64,000 nucleotides of DNA from Panicum virgatum (Eukaryota; Streptophyta; Magnoliopsida; Poales; Poaceae). The stretch lies in the NCBI RefSeq assembly GCF_016808335.1, contig NC_053141.1, positions 6,812,711 to 6,876,710 on the forward strand. Reading direction: 5' to 3'. Positions 14,713 through 26,894 of this stretch are shown one piece after another. A program made the position numbers and the translations under genes. The notes below the pieces were generated by a model. It saw nothing but the letters and a program-made list of their open reading frames with translations, did not search any database and was not told the DNA's origin. Numbering within the stretch: position 1 is the first letter of the stretch; every line of letters starts with the position of its first letter.

Positions 14713-15921
14713 GAGCAACTCCAAGAGGTTGCTGAAATGTTATCCCCCAAAACAATGTATTGGGGACTTGCTAAAATTTTCTTTCCCCAAAAATGTATAA
14801 ACTCACAGCAGAATGCCAATAACTATCCTTAATATTTCAAAACTGGCCACGTCATTGTAATTGGACCCATTACTTGGGCTTGGCATTTGACTCAATATTT
14901 CATGATCACTTGGCCAAGAGCCTATGTCCAAGTTCCGGACTTTCATCTCCGGCAGCTGCACGTAGACGAACACACTTACACACACGCCACCACAGCTGCG
15001 CTGGCGTACAGGCCCCAGGCCGATCGAGAGCACCATGACAGGCGAAACCACGGATGCCATGCATGCCGCTGCGCTGGCGGTTGTCGTCAGTCATCACCAC
15101 ACAGGCGCAGCTTGGTCCCGAGTGTGGAGAGCGATGCAGTGATGCCGGCGCGCTGGCGAGGAGGAGTGGCCGGCGGCCGAGGCGGTCGGCGAGTAAGGTG
15201 GGCACGAAGATGGACAGCGTCCTGACTGACCCGATGGCGACGGTTGCGGCCAGGAAGGTGCAGTTCGACGAGATGCCCGCCACCTTGAACACCCGCAGGC
15301 TGTAGAGCATGAGGACGTTGGTGAGGATGCCGGTGGCGAGGACCAACGGCGGTGGGACGCCGAGGGCGAACATGACATGCCAGCCGAGGCACAGCGGTAA
15401 GCCGGCGATCCCGAACCCGACGCCGACGACGCTGGTGACAAAGCACGCGACCAAGGACGCCCCGTAGCTGCCACCCATCGACATGGCCCGCACGACGGCC
15501 ATCAAGAAGGTGTTGGCAAGCACGATGGTGCCCCGACGGTCGATGGCGTCCATCGTCCAATGCCGCTGCTGCCACCCCTCGACCTGCCGGCGGCCGCTGG
15601 AAGCCCCACCGGCACCCCTCGACCCGTCGGCGCTGCCGTCCCTGCCGGCGTCCCTTTGACACGCTGGCACCACCCCTCGCCCCGCCGCCGCGCGCGCCGG
15701 AAGGGTCTGGCTGCTCGCGCGACCGGGAAACAGAGAGAGGAGGGCGGGATTTGTGGGATTGGGGAGGAACCAGAGTGCTAAGATTTACATGGTCGCCAGG
15801 TTGTTTTTGGCACCCCGAATAGATTGGGGGAGGTTTGGGGGATTGGTTGGAGTGCTTTTTTTCTATTTTTCTCCCCAAACAAGATATTAGGGGTAGTATA
15901 CATATTCTTTTGGAGTTGCTC
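14713..15921. mobile_element. Harbinger-like element carrying a gene fragment
   Basis: Terminal inverted repeats GAGCAACTCCAA (left) and TTGGAGTTGCTC (right) are flanked on both sides by TAA (14710-14712 and 15922-15924), a Harbinger-type target site. The 1.2 kb interior is GC-rich and holds a broken polyol-transporter sequence, with no transposase. I read it as a non-autonomous element that captured host coding sequence. Superfamily placement rests only on the 3-bp target site. Confidence 0.7.
14955..15555 (-). pseudogene. Polyol/monosaccharide transporter fragment (captured)
   Basis: The minus-strand frame contains GTIVLANTFLMA, LCLGWHVMFALGVPPPLVLA and FKVAGISSNCTFLAATVAIG followed by a DRLGRRPLLL motif. 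These correspond, in order, to three separate parts of plant polyol transporters (PLT, major facilitator superfamily): the second-helix region after GRR, the middle LGWR-M segment and the later D-x-GRR-LLL loop. The stretches between them are missing, so this is a rearranged, internally deleted copy. A further piece, SIGLGP, occurs in another frame near 15,020. It lies wholly inside the Harbinger-like element and is not expected to make a functional transporter. Confidence 0.7.
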
Positions 15922-16148
15922 TAAATTGCATGACTGTATGGCAAGCTCGGGGTGTTGGCCTGTGCTGGGTGTGCTGGCTCGCAGCATTTCCCGCTACAGC
16001 CCTGCAGGAAGCCGACGCAAAACTTGTCATGCGCGCGAGCGTCGAGCAGTTTTCGAGACCTGGCCTATAAAGTATTTAGCTGCCTGCCTTGCTAGATGAG
16101 TATCACATGCACCGTTAATAATCGTTGCATTGATAACATGTATGTTTA

Positions 16149-17509
16149 ACGGGGCAATTGTGTTCTTGCCGCTACTTTAAAATGCAATTGCGATTTTACC
16201 CTTATTTTTGCTCTGTTTGTAATTTTGCCCCTACTTTTTCACTGCGAATCTTCTTCTTACCTCTACTCTGTGAATAACAGATAACGGTATCAAATGGCCT
16301 TACAAAAGACAAGTTTACCCTTACGAATATGCCCCTACTTTTATAAAGATTTTACGATTTTACCCCTGTTTGACATGAAATATTTGGAGATCATTGTTTA
16401 AAAGAAATTTTCCAACCAATAGCACATAAATAACATGAGGCCCTATTAACACCCCGTTATATAACACCACACAAACACTAAACAAGAAGAAAAAAAGTAA
16501 GAGAACAACTTTGACGATTCCAACAGAACAGGTGTGAGGATAATGTTCCAAAAGTGAATTGGTTCTTTAGTCTATATATAGCATTCAACATCAGAGTGAT
16601 TATTATCATCCATCAATATAACCATGACCCAACCTGAGAAATCGTAGAAGTTGAGGACAACAATATCAGGCTCCAGATTAACATCGATCTCAAACACCTT
16701 AGCTCGTGAATCTGTACAGGATCTAAGACACCTTAGCTCATGAATTTGTACAGGACTGCATTTGACGCCGTGTTTAGTTGCAAAAATTTTAGGGTGTAAA
16801 ACACTGTAGTACTTTCGTTTGTATTTGGTAATTATTATCCCGTCATAGATTAATTAGGCTCATTAGATTCGTCTCATGATTTATAAGCAAACTATGCAAT
16901 TAGTTTTTTATTTCGTGTAGATTTAATACTTCATGCATGCGTTGAAAAATTCGATGTGACGGGGAATCTTGTAAAGTTTTGGAATTTTGGATGCAACTAA
17001 ACAGGGCCTGAGGGAGGGGAGGACTTTCTGCGCAGCTATTTATTTACTCTGTGACTCCATGAGAAGAGAGCGAATCGACGGACCCGTAGCCGCGCACCTA
17101 CCATCTGGATCCGACCAAATCGGCACCTGGCCGCGCCTCCCACGCCTGCCCCTGCTGGTGGGACCCGCCGAGCACGCAGGCCGTACCTGCCCCGCCGCGG
17201 GCCCACGCCCCCGCCGCTCGCCATCGCTTTCGCTGGCTAGGTTGGGGAGAGCACGGGCTCCGGAGTCAGGAACCATCGCAAGGTGAGGGATGGAAGGGAT
17301 AATGGGCAGTTTGGTCTTTTCTCCATATTCCATGCGGCTTTTTCCTTTTTAAAATTCTACTAATTGTTGATGCAACAGACGGAGTTATCAATAGAGGTAA
17401 ACGGAGGATTTATATTGAAAAAGTAGAGGTAAAATCACAAACAGAATAAAAGTGGAGGTAAAATCACAATTGGATATCGAAGTAGGGGCAAGAACATGAT
17501 AATCCCTTA
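16149..17509. mobile_element. Long-TIR (MULE-like) element, non-autonomous
   Basis: The left end reads inward through ttcttgccgctacttt, then a gattttaccc phrase; the right end is its inverted counterpart, ending ...aagtaggggcaagaacatga. Imperfect complementarity extends over about 80-100 bp on each side, which suits Mutator-like long TIRs. No transposase is visible. A 243-bp MITE is nested inside, and a GC-rich block at 17,050-17,280 has no recognised homology. A target duplication could not be settled by eye. Confidence 0.5.
16766..17008. mobile_element. Tourist-like MITE nested in the MULE-like element
   Basis: The ends CGCCGTGTTTAGTTGC and GCAACTAAACAGGGCC are inverted, with TGA on both sides (16763-16765 and 17009-17011). 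The interior has the ctcattagattcgtctc motif shared with the other local MITEs. Confidence 0.75.
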
Positions 17510-20290
17510 GAATATAGATAGGGTGTTAAAAGATTTTCACCGGTGTTAGGGGAGGGGGGCAATGGCCCCTGCTCGCCCCCTGGTTCCGCCCGTTGTTGTC
17601 AATGAGCTTTACAATGTTCTTGGTGGTTGGAGCGTAAAAAATAACTTGCATACATAGATATCAAACCAGGAGAAGAAGGGAGATTGTTACTTCCTTATGG
17701 TTGAGTGATGAGGGAAAGTTATCATTTGCTGCTATATGCTACACTATAGGAATGTGTGGTCTTTATACACTTTGTCTCATGTTGACCGTCTAAAACTGTA
17801 TAGGCAGAGTTCATATAGTTTTAAAAATTCATTTTCTTGATATGAAAAAGTAATTATTTTATACCGTTGAAACATTTATCATGGGAGTGTCTACTAGCAA
17901 TATAGTATCGGACCTGAGATGACTCCATTTATCCAATTTGTTAGGTGCGCACCATGCGAGAGAGTGCAATTACAATATCAAAGTCATTGTGGCAACGGGC
18001 TCACATTTAACCCAACTAAATGGGAGGGGGCATTTGCACCTATTACATACATACCTAAGAATTAGAGACAATAAAGAAAAACATACATACCTAAGAATTA
18101 GAGACAATAAAGAAAATACAAGGGTTGCTGCTATTTTTGATACATGTGATAAATATGGTTCTTTATTCTTGTGCTCTACTTTGCTTGGTGCTTGCCCTTT
18201 TATCTATATTGGCGCTCACTAACGATCATTTTTAGGCGTCAACTTATCAGAAAATCATGAGAGTTTGCATTTCTTACACATATCCTTATCCAATAAAGTC
18301 CCTAAACCACACTTTAACTTTTAGAAAATGCAAGTTGTGTTTTGGAGCTAATATGCATGTTGCAAGTACACTTTGGCCCGACATAGAATCACAGAAAATA
18401 TCAGAGCGACGATTCAGGCTTAAATGGACCAAGTGTAGCCCAAGAACCAACCCAAATGCAGTCAAGAGAAGGCAAGCCCCAGCATTCAGACAAAAGGAGG
18501 CCCAAGACATGCTGCCAGAAGAAGATGGGGGCGGTTGGCCCCACTGGCAGGCCGACCGACCTACCAGGCCGGGCGACCTGGCCCGTGGGCCCCACCGTCT
18601 CAACTTCGCCACGTGTCGCCTCCTCACTGGTTGCTCAAGTCGGTTCTGCAAGTCTCATCCCATGGCTCCCTGCTACAAATACAAGAGGGGAGGGGTAGAG
18701 ATTATGACACACGCACTACACTTTCTCTCGTCTCTTGCTCATCTTGCATAGTCTTTAGGTTTAGTTGAGTTTAGGAGAAGTCTAGAAGTCTTCGAGTCAC
18801 CGGATCTGCTCGAGAGTCTGGTATGGATTCATCTCTAGCTCTCTCTTGTAATATTCGGTTGTTTGTAATAGAATTAGACTATCGTTACCGATATCTGCTC
18901 GAAATATATTGTGAGTTATCGGATATATGCTTCTTGATATGATTGCGTTATTGTTCAATACTTGCATTGCATGATCGCCCTGTGCTTGAGATGGTTAGTA
19001 TTTCGTGCTTAGAACTCTATCAACTGCTCCAGTATTCGTATGTTTGCTCTAGTGTGATGTCTGTCCATCCGGAGGGTGGGGGCTCCGCGCGGGACACTAG
19101 AGTATCCCTTACTAGTGTAGACATGGTGTCTAGATTAGCTAAGAGTTGCTGGATGTCAACTATACCCACGGTTTGTAAAGGTAGCCGGCAGGTGGTGACA
19201 GCCCTATCCGAGCCCGAGTAATCTTCCACGTTCGGTATGGGGGTAGGAGGTACATAAAGTCGCCGGGGTGTACGGGCTCCTCCCGTTGCTTTGATAGCGA
19301 TCTCCCTGTTGTGTAGTTTAATATCTGACGATCTAACCAATGAGATAATATAGATATAGCTAGCCTAGCACAGTTGACTCGAGCTTTGACTTCTGCTTTG
19401 CTCCCGGCCTAGAGCATCTTTTATCTTTCTTTTATTTATTTATCCAAGAGGGTAGTTTATGTGTGTGTCACACTACCTCCTATCATGTTATTTATCTTAC
19501 TCTTATTTATTTATGAGAATATCCAATCTAGATAAAGTTTATCAACTAGTATATATCTCTTCACTCACCGCCTTCCCTGCGGAAACATAAATGATACCCC
19601 GGTATACTCCCGGGTAAAATACTACAGCAGTATTCCGTGCGCTTGCAAATTTATTCGTGGTTCATGAAATACTGCCACCCACAATTGGCGTCTGCGGACG
19701 TCATCGCTGCTTTCCCGGTGGTGACGTTGGTAGACGCCAACAATCTACCAGATCATCAGGAGTGGAGATGGAATGAAATGCCCTTTGAGTTATCTATACT
19801 TGGTTTCAGTTGATGCCATCCTTGACACCACGCAGCAAGAGTTCACTAGTTGATGCACTATGGATTAAACTCTAGAATTAAAGAACTTGAGGACATTAGT
19901 TGGTGTATCAGACTCATATTGTTTTTTTTTAAAACTAAGACTCATATTGTAGAAGATTAATTCAATTTTTTTATTCTTTTATTTGTAAATCCCATATAGG
20001 TAACGAGTATTATCGAGACCTGTCACCTATTTGTTGTTACTGGTAACGAGCGTGATTGATGCTCATTACTAATATTTTGTTACTGGCCTACTAGTGTTTG
20101 GCGCGCGCCTATGCGCGCGGTGGATAACAGTGTTTTCGATGGTGATAGAAGTGAAAATGAGGACACAGTAGCAGTAGTGTTACATCGTAGATTTGAGCTA
20201 CAACCACTAAATAGTGATTAGCCTGCATATATTATATAGGATTCCAGCATTAAGTGGTGGTTTCTGCAAGAATGAAAAAAAAAACGATAA
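17510..20290. other. Repeat-derived intergenic DNA, possible LTR remnant
   Basis: No gene is supported. The part from about 18,600 to 19,690 resembles a degraded LTR plus leader of a grass gypsy element: a TATA-like ctacaaatacaag, a CT-rich leader, then a cccgggtaaaatactacag phrase and a gcgcttgcaaatttattcg phrase before 19,690. Exact ends and a primer-binding site are not clear. A 35-bp tandem duplication with the phrase acatacctaagaattagaga occurs at 18,047-18,118. Confidence 0.35.
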
Positions 20291-20423
20291 AAGAACGTCT
20301 ACACAACTACCACCAATAAGAAAACCCGGGAGTATTAAAATTTCGGAGAAAGAACGGAGAAACCAACACTACCAGCAGCTGCAATAAAAAATTACGAGCC
20401 ATTATACGACCATAGCAAAGAAT

Positions 20424-20454
20424 AGCTGTGTTCTTCGCCGCAAAGAACACAGCT
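20424..20454. repeat. Perfect 12-bp inverted repeat, 7-nt loop
   Basis: agctgtgttctt (20424-20435) is followed by a 7-nt spacer and its exact reverse complement (20443-20454). No poly-T tract or neighbouring gene end gives it a clear role. Confidence 0.7.
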
Positions 20455-20545
20455 GCAAGGAGCAGCACGGAGCAGAGACGTGCAAAATAGAGAAGCAAAG
20501 CATGGAGCAAACCGGAAGGACACTGCAGAAGACAATTTTCCGGGC

Positions 20546-20568
20546 GGGGGGGGGGGGGGGGGGGGGGG
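20546..20568 (+). repeat. Homopolymer run of 23 G
   Basis: An uninterrupted G run. Other long runs are at 21184-21195 (12 G) and 27411-27431 (21 G). Such tracts can form quadruplexes and are prone to length errors in assemblies. Confidence 0.9.
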
Positions 20569-21526
20569 TGAACAAATCCAACCATTGGTCGCAAGGAAGA
20601 AGGGCGGAAGAAATAAAAGCAGCAGCTGATTTGTCCCAGAACGAAAGAAATAGGGGAAGTAAAAATTTATCCTCAGTCGCAAGCAACCGCGGCGAAGCAC
20701 CATGCAGCAGTGCCACTGCAGCAGCAAGAAATTATGCAGCGTTCCAAAGGGAGCAGACGCATCGGCGACTGGGTGAGGCACAAAGTCAAGCAGGCAGGCT
20801 TGACGCTGCACCACAACGTGTCACAAGCCACACCGAAGTCCGCAACCGACTAACGCCGTGCAGCTGTAAAAAAAATCACCAGGCGTCTCGAGCTGACCAG
20901 GAGCGGTAAAAGGTTGATGCCGCGGCCTGCAGAGGCGGACGCACGCGTCCGCTGTATCTGACCAGCGGATAGACACGGACGGAACCAGCATCATAAGCAG
21001 GTCGAGAATCCGATGAGAGGAAGCATGCGACAGCAACCAAGAGATGGAGATCGGAGAGCCCAGCGATTTCCCGCCTACGTGGCCCGGCTGCGCGGCCGCC
21101 GAGCCCGCCCGGATTGTTACTTTAGATGCCTGTTACCAATAAAATTCTTTCACATTACTGTGACTTGGCGAGGAGGAAGGGTTGGGGGGGGGGGGTTGGG
21201 GTTTGACCTATATACTGTGGGCAAATGGATCACGGGAGTGGATAATGGATAGAACGAACATAGCTGGCTGCGGTATTTTAACAACCGTAAAGTGATTTCT
21301 CTATAAATTATCAAAAAAAACATGTGTCTGTTTGAAACCAGTCAAGAAAAAAAAGTACGCTCCGATGGTACTACAAGCATCATTTCTGTTTTCTCAGAAA
21401 AAAAAGAATTCAAAATCAGGGCAGGGCAGGCCACACCTACTCCTGCGGGCTGTCGGCGCCCCAGCACGGCCCACGGAACGAGCAAAAAAGGAAGAAGAGG
21501 AAGGACGAGGAGGAGGTGAAAAAAAA

Positions 21527-22378
21527 GTTAGTTTTATCTCTTCCAATTATCACGAAAGAAAGTTTGATTTTTCTTTCGCAATTATAAAATCGGGTACTTC
21601 ACCTCCCTCAACTTTTCAAGCAATGCATTTTACCTCCCTCGAGTGGGTTTGAAGACTGTTTCGCTACAGTAACCACGGTTTGCTACATTAACCGTAGTTT
21701 TGTCTTTTTCTTTTTTTACAAAAAAATTCAGTTGAATATTTGAAAAATTATTGTAAATCATAAAAAAATCATAAAATGAAAAATTCAATTTTATTGGACT
21801 CCACATGAGAAGATCTACACATTTAACATATAATACAATATACTTTAGTATAAAGTTTTTGCTACGAAGGTTTTGTCTTTTTCTTTTTTATTTATTTGGC
21901 TGGATCTATGAAAAATCATTGTAAATCATAAAATAGAAAATATAATTTTGTTAGACTCCACAAAAAATCATAAAATAGAAAATCTAATTATTTACAATGA
22001 TTTTTCATAGATTCAGCCAAATAAATAAAAAAGAAAAAGACAAAACCTTCGTAGCAAAAATTTTATACTAAAGCATATCATATTATATGTTCAATATGTA
22101 GATCTTCTCATGTGGAGTCCAACACAATTGAATTTTTTATTTTATAATTTACAATGATTTTTTAAAAATTTAAGTGAAACTTTTGTAAAAAAGGAAAAGA
22201 CAAAACTACGGGTACTGTAGCAAACCGCGGTTACTGTAGCAAACACTCTTCAAAACCACTCGTGGGAGGTAAAATGCACGGTTTGAAAAGTTGAGGAATG
22301 TGAAATATCCGATTTCATAGTTGTGAGAGAAAAACTAAATTTTCGTGATAGTTAGAGGAGTTAAAATTGACTTTTTCC
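21527..22378. repeat. Long fold-back repeat (about 420-bp arms)
   Basis: The left half (from about 21,527) and the right half (to about 22,378) are inverted copies. Examples are cctcaacttttcaag at 21,607 against cttttcaaaccg... read on the opposite strand from 22,300, and the gctacagtaacc / ggttactgtagc pair at 21,663 and 22,230. The axis is near 21,960, with little spacer. There is no coding capacity. It is a large fold-back MITE or inverted duplication about 620 bp before the SIG1 start codon. Confidence 0.8.
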
Positions 22379-22997
22379 GGAGGAGAAAGAAAGAAAAGGC
22401 GGCCCAGGAGCAGCCTCAGCCTCGAGCGTGTGGTCCGCGTGCCGCGTGGAGGCAAGCGATCTTTTTCGTTGCCGCCCTGGGGGTGTAGCCCCTCCCCCTC
22501 CCCCTCCCCTGCGCGCGCTCGTGGCGGAGGCGAGCAGCGACGCCCGGGGAAAGCGACGAGGGGCAGCCACAATATCTCCCGCCCACCAATGGCCTCGCGC
22601 CCTCCCGCTCCTCCCTCCCACCCTATCCTCTCCTCCCCCTCCCCTCCGGCTCCACCGCCTGCCTCCCCGGATCCTCCATGCCGCGCGCGCGCGGTAACAC
22701 CTCCGGGCACCTAGTAGGCTAGTAGTAGTAGTAGTGGTGGTAAAACACTAGCGGACCAGCTGCTCCGCTCTCCTCGCCAGTCTCCCTCCCGGCGTGTGGT
22801 GGCCATAGCTTCGCTGCTTCCACTACTTGTCCTCTTGTTTCCTCAACACCCGAGGAGGCTCGCTCGCTCGCTCGGTTCTTGTCCCCGCCGCCGCCGCCGC
22901 GGCCTGCTGCTGCTGCTGCTGGCTCGGTGTTGTTCGTGCCGTCGGCTTCCAGCTCCCGCCGCTGCCGCGCTGCCTCGGCGTTTGCGAAGGCGGCACC

Positions 22998-25849
22998 ATG
23001 ACGGCGACGCCGGCGGTGATCGGGCTGAGCGCCGGGAACCGCCTCCTCGCCGCCTCCTTCGGCGCCGCCGACCTCGCGCCCGCGGACGCGCACCCGTCGC
23101 TGCAGTTCGCGCCCAAACTCGCCGTCGTCGCGCACTCCCGCGCCTCCGCCGCCTCCTCCCCCGCCGCCCGCGCGCGCGCGCACGCCGTCCGCGCGCTCAG
23201 GAACCACTCCGCGCCCGCGCTCGCCCCGCCTCCGCCGGCGGCGGACCCGGCCGCGCCGACCCCGGAGCTCGACGCGGACGCCGAGTTCGAGTCCTCGCTC
23301 GAGGCCATCGTGCTGCTGCAGCGCTCCATGCTCGAGAAGCAGTGGGAGCTGCCCTTCGAGGACGACGTCTCCGCTGCCGAGGACGAGGAGGACGAGCAGC
23401 ACGAGCACGAGAAGAGCCTTGGTAGGGCCGCCGCGGTGGTGGTCGCGCGGTCCGGCATGTCGGCGCGGCAGCGGCGGATGAGCGGCCGGCGGCGGGGCGC
23501 CGCGGGGCGGAAGAGCGTGGCCATCAGCCCGGAGCTGATGCAGAGCCGGAACCGCATCTACCTCCGGGGTACCGTCAGCAAGGAGCTCCTCACGCACAAG
23601 CAGGTCGTCCACCTCTCCAAGAAGATCAAGGACGGCATTTGGCTCCAGCACCAAAGATCAAAGTAATTTCAAGCCGCCGCTCATCAATCACAACGCTATC
23701 ATCATCACTTAAAAATTGATACTGATCTGATATCACCCTAGTTACATTACAATGCAAAGAGTCTGAAACTGAACTGTGCATATGCTTCACATCATGGGCA
23801 ACTGAAACTGCTCTCTATTCTGCATTGTTGCCAATGAGTACGGTAGCAGGTTTTGTCTAAAACAAAATACCCATGCTGTAGTTCACTAATAAATTCCTAT
23901 TCTGATTCGCCTCTGTCCCCTATTTTTGATCCAGGCTGAAGGAGAAACTGGGGAATGAGCCGTCATACAAGCAGTTGGCGCAATCACTACGGATATCAGC
24001 CCCTGAGCTGCGCGCAAGGATGCGTGAGTCGTTTCTTGCAAGGGAGATGTTGACAATGAGCAACATCCGTTTGGTGATATCCATTGCCCAGAAATATGAT
24101 AACCTCGGTGTCGAGTTGGCAGACCTTATTCAGGTAATGGCACAAGCTGCGTTGATGTTCAGCTAACTTGTATCTGCTAATTCCAATGTGGCAATGCCAT
24201 TGCCTATTCGTCCCACTAGGGTACTTGAAAGCTTTAAACATCACGCATCTTGTATCCCCATTGAATGTTGCAGGGTGGTCTGATTGGGCTACTCCGTGGG
24301 ATCGAAAAGTTTGATGCATCAAGGGGATTTAGGATTTCCACTTATGTATACTGGTGGATTCGTCAGGTGAGAGCAACTTTTATCAGTTCATTACTATTTT
24401 GTAATCATGCAAATGGTTTAGGAAACAATGTCTTCATGATCCGAGCATGACTTAATTGAGGTTTCCATTCATTGCTTTTTAACAGGGTGTTTCAAGAGCA
24501 TTGGCTGAGAATTCAAAAACATTCAGGCTTCCTACTTATTTGCATGAGAGGCTTATCGCAATTCGTGGTGCAAAGTATGCATTGGAAGACCAAGGAATTG
24601 CTCCAACAATCGAAGTAAGGAGGCTATATATAGATGAAATTTTGGCTAGTTTTGTTCCACCTAGCTTCTGTTAATTTACCATGCTTTTGTAAATTGGCTG
24701 CATATATAGAATTATCTGGCGTTTGTTGTAACAATCTGTGATGGTTTCAGAACATCGCCGAGTCACTCAATATATCGGTAAAGAAAGTACACAATGCTAC
24801 AGAGGTAGTACTTCTTTCTCTTACCTAGTCAATGCTCTTTGACATTTCTGTAATTCTTAGAAGCATTGTTCTGGTTGCAAACGCAGGCTGTGAACAAGGT
24901 TGTTTCACTGGATCAACTGGCATTTCCCTCCTTAAACGGCCTACCTGGCGAAACACTCCATAGTGTAAGTTGTTATATGATCACTACTGAAGCGTTCCAT
25001 CCTTTTGTCTTAGAGAAGTCAGAAAGTAAGTTGCTCCCATTTTCTCCTCAATTTCAGTATATAGAGGATGAAAACGTTGCAAACGATCCGTGGCATGGGT
25101 TTGAGGAGGGGTATCTCAAGGTATGCATGCTAATATTCTTCTGAAGACCTCTGACTTGCCCCCCTTTTTCTATAAAAAAAAACTCTGACCAGCAAAGTTT
25201 CCTTAATTTTTTGGGTAACAGTAGCATCAAACAATTACTATAACTTCCAAGCCACTTTTGGTTTTGATAAGTGGCCCTACCATACTAATCTCACATAAAT
25301 ACGCTGCTTTATCTCTTTCCTTTTCTTTCCGAGGACTTCAATATTTTTCCCAAGTACCTAGCAAACTAATGATGATCATTCTAAGACACTTCGAAACCTG
25401 TTTTAACGTAAGATTCTGCTGATACCAGGAGGAAGTCACTAATCTTATCAATTCAACTCTCAACGAGCGAGAGAGGGATATTATTCGGTTATATCACGGC
25501 ATAGGGAAACAGTGCCATACATGGGAGGATATTAGCAGACAGTAAGTATTTGATCTTGACTAGTGAAGAGCAATTTATTTATGCACTGTTAATACCCATA
25601 ACCTGTCTATTTACTTACTGAAATGGGTCTTAAATTTGTTTGCACAGTCTGCCCATAACATGAGTAAAACCATGAGAACGTGCAGAGAATTATTTGGATT
25701 TTGATTGTTCTAATTCTGGCATGGAAAATATGTTCTCCAGGTTTGGGTTGTCGAGAGAGCGTGTGAGGCAAGTAGGACTCATCGCCATGGAGAAGCTGAA
25801 GCATGCTGCAAGGAGGAAACATTTGGATGCATTGCTTGAGGATTATTGA
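22998..25849 (+). CDS. SIG1: Plastid RNA polymerase sigma factor SIG1, nine exons
   Basis: Exons are 22998-23662, 23935-24133, 24274-24366, 24486-24614, 24751-24804, 24887-24964, 25058-25120, 25429-25541 and 25741-25849, all GT-AG and in phase, giving 500 residues. The N terminus MTATPAVIGLSAGNRLL is that of plant SIG1 and acts as a chloroplast transit region. An Ala/Pro-rich and then acidic linker precedes region 1.2-like sequence with SGMSARQRRM. Region 2 starts near residue 263 (MSNIRLVISIAQKYDNLG) and includes the STYVYWWIRQ melting/-10 contact helix. Region 3 is at about 335-385 and region 4 at about 430-495, with the SRERVRQV recognition helix. SIG1 directs the bacterial-type plastid polymerase (PEP) to photosynthesis promoters such as psaA/psbA. 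An open frame begins upstream but without ATG, so 22998 is chosen. The leader is GC-rich. Confidence 0.96.
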
Positions 25850-26549
25850 GTTGAGATGCTTTACATTTGAGTCGATTCCCACACTCAGTGGTTGTATATA
25901 CTTGGAAACATAGGGTACATCATCCTTGAAAGGCTTTACTGCCACTCAGTCTGCAGATAATTATACATGTACATCTGTGACAATTAATAGGCATATGCGA
26001 TCAAGAAATCTATACCTGCACAATGATCAAGGCAATCCAACAAGAAGAGAGGCGGCTTTTTTCTTGGAAGCTTCACAAAATTTCTGTAATATATGTATAT
26101 GTAATGTATAATTTAGCGCCTTAATCAGTAGAGCAACAACATTTATGTCCTGGATCTGTATTCTTCTCCAGTTACATAAAAAGAAAATGCTTACAAGACT
26201 ATGAGGGCTATATCCAGAATTTTTCCTTTCATGTGTCTGAACCAGAAATGTGCTGAAGTTCAGCAAATATGGGGTATATGCAAGTGTTATGAGAAACCGC
26301 AGAGAGAATTTCTCTACATTCTGGGAACTTTGGTTGACATGTCGCATGAGTTATGATTAAGGCAATTCGATAAGAATATATTTGTGATGAAACTTTTAGG
26401 CCTTAACATTCTATTTCTGTTCCAGTTGCATCAAACCAAATGCGTCCAAGATGATGGGGTCAGCAACCTGAAGCATTGTTGTATAAGAAGAAACTCATTT
26501 ATGCATGAAGCAGCAGTGTTGGAGTTTCCCCCCTACTGATTAGTGATTA

Positions 26550-26650
26550 CTACCTCCATTTTTGTTTATTTGACGCCGGTGAATGGAAACTTAGGCTAAT
26601 TAACACCAAAATAGCTATCTGAAACGTCATGTAAATAAAAACAGAGGTAG
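26550..26650. mobile_element. Stowaway-like MITE, 101 bp
   Basis: Inverted ends CTACCTCCATTTTTGTTTAT and the complementary ...AAACAGAGGTAG are flanked by TA dinucleotides (26548-26549 and 26651-26652). TA target site and the CTMCCTCC-type terminus are those of Tc1/mariner Stowaway MITEs. It lies 0.7 kb after the SIG1 stop. Confidence 0.8.
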
Positions 26651-26814
26651 TATTAGTCTTCATAGATCACGCATAATTCAGACTAATTCAAGACAGTACA
26701 GGAAAATTAACAAACTGAAACCGAACTATATGCCTGCTTCGATGCCTGATACTCTACTTAATGTATAAGTGTGTACGTGTGAGTGTTAAATTGTTTTCCA
26801 GATGGACCACTCAT

Positions 26815-26894
26815 GGTGAGATATTAGAGGAAACTGGACCCTCATCACTTCCTTTATCCCCATGAATCTGGTTGAGTTTCCTCTAATCCTCACC
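26815..26894. other. Hairpin at edge of NLR 3'-flank duplication (copy A)
   Basis: The left arm 26815-26840 and right arm 26870-26894 are nearly complementary (the ttagaggaaact core pairs with agtttcctctaa), with a 29-nt loop. The counterpart in copy B is at 41169-41255. It could be a small MITE or a MIRNA-like precursor; no known miRNA family is recognised. Confidence 0.6.

Noticed and set aside
22827..22997. In-frame N-terminal extension of SIG1
   Set aside because: The open frame has no ATG before 22998, and MTATPAVIGLSAG is the conserved SIG1 start.
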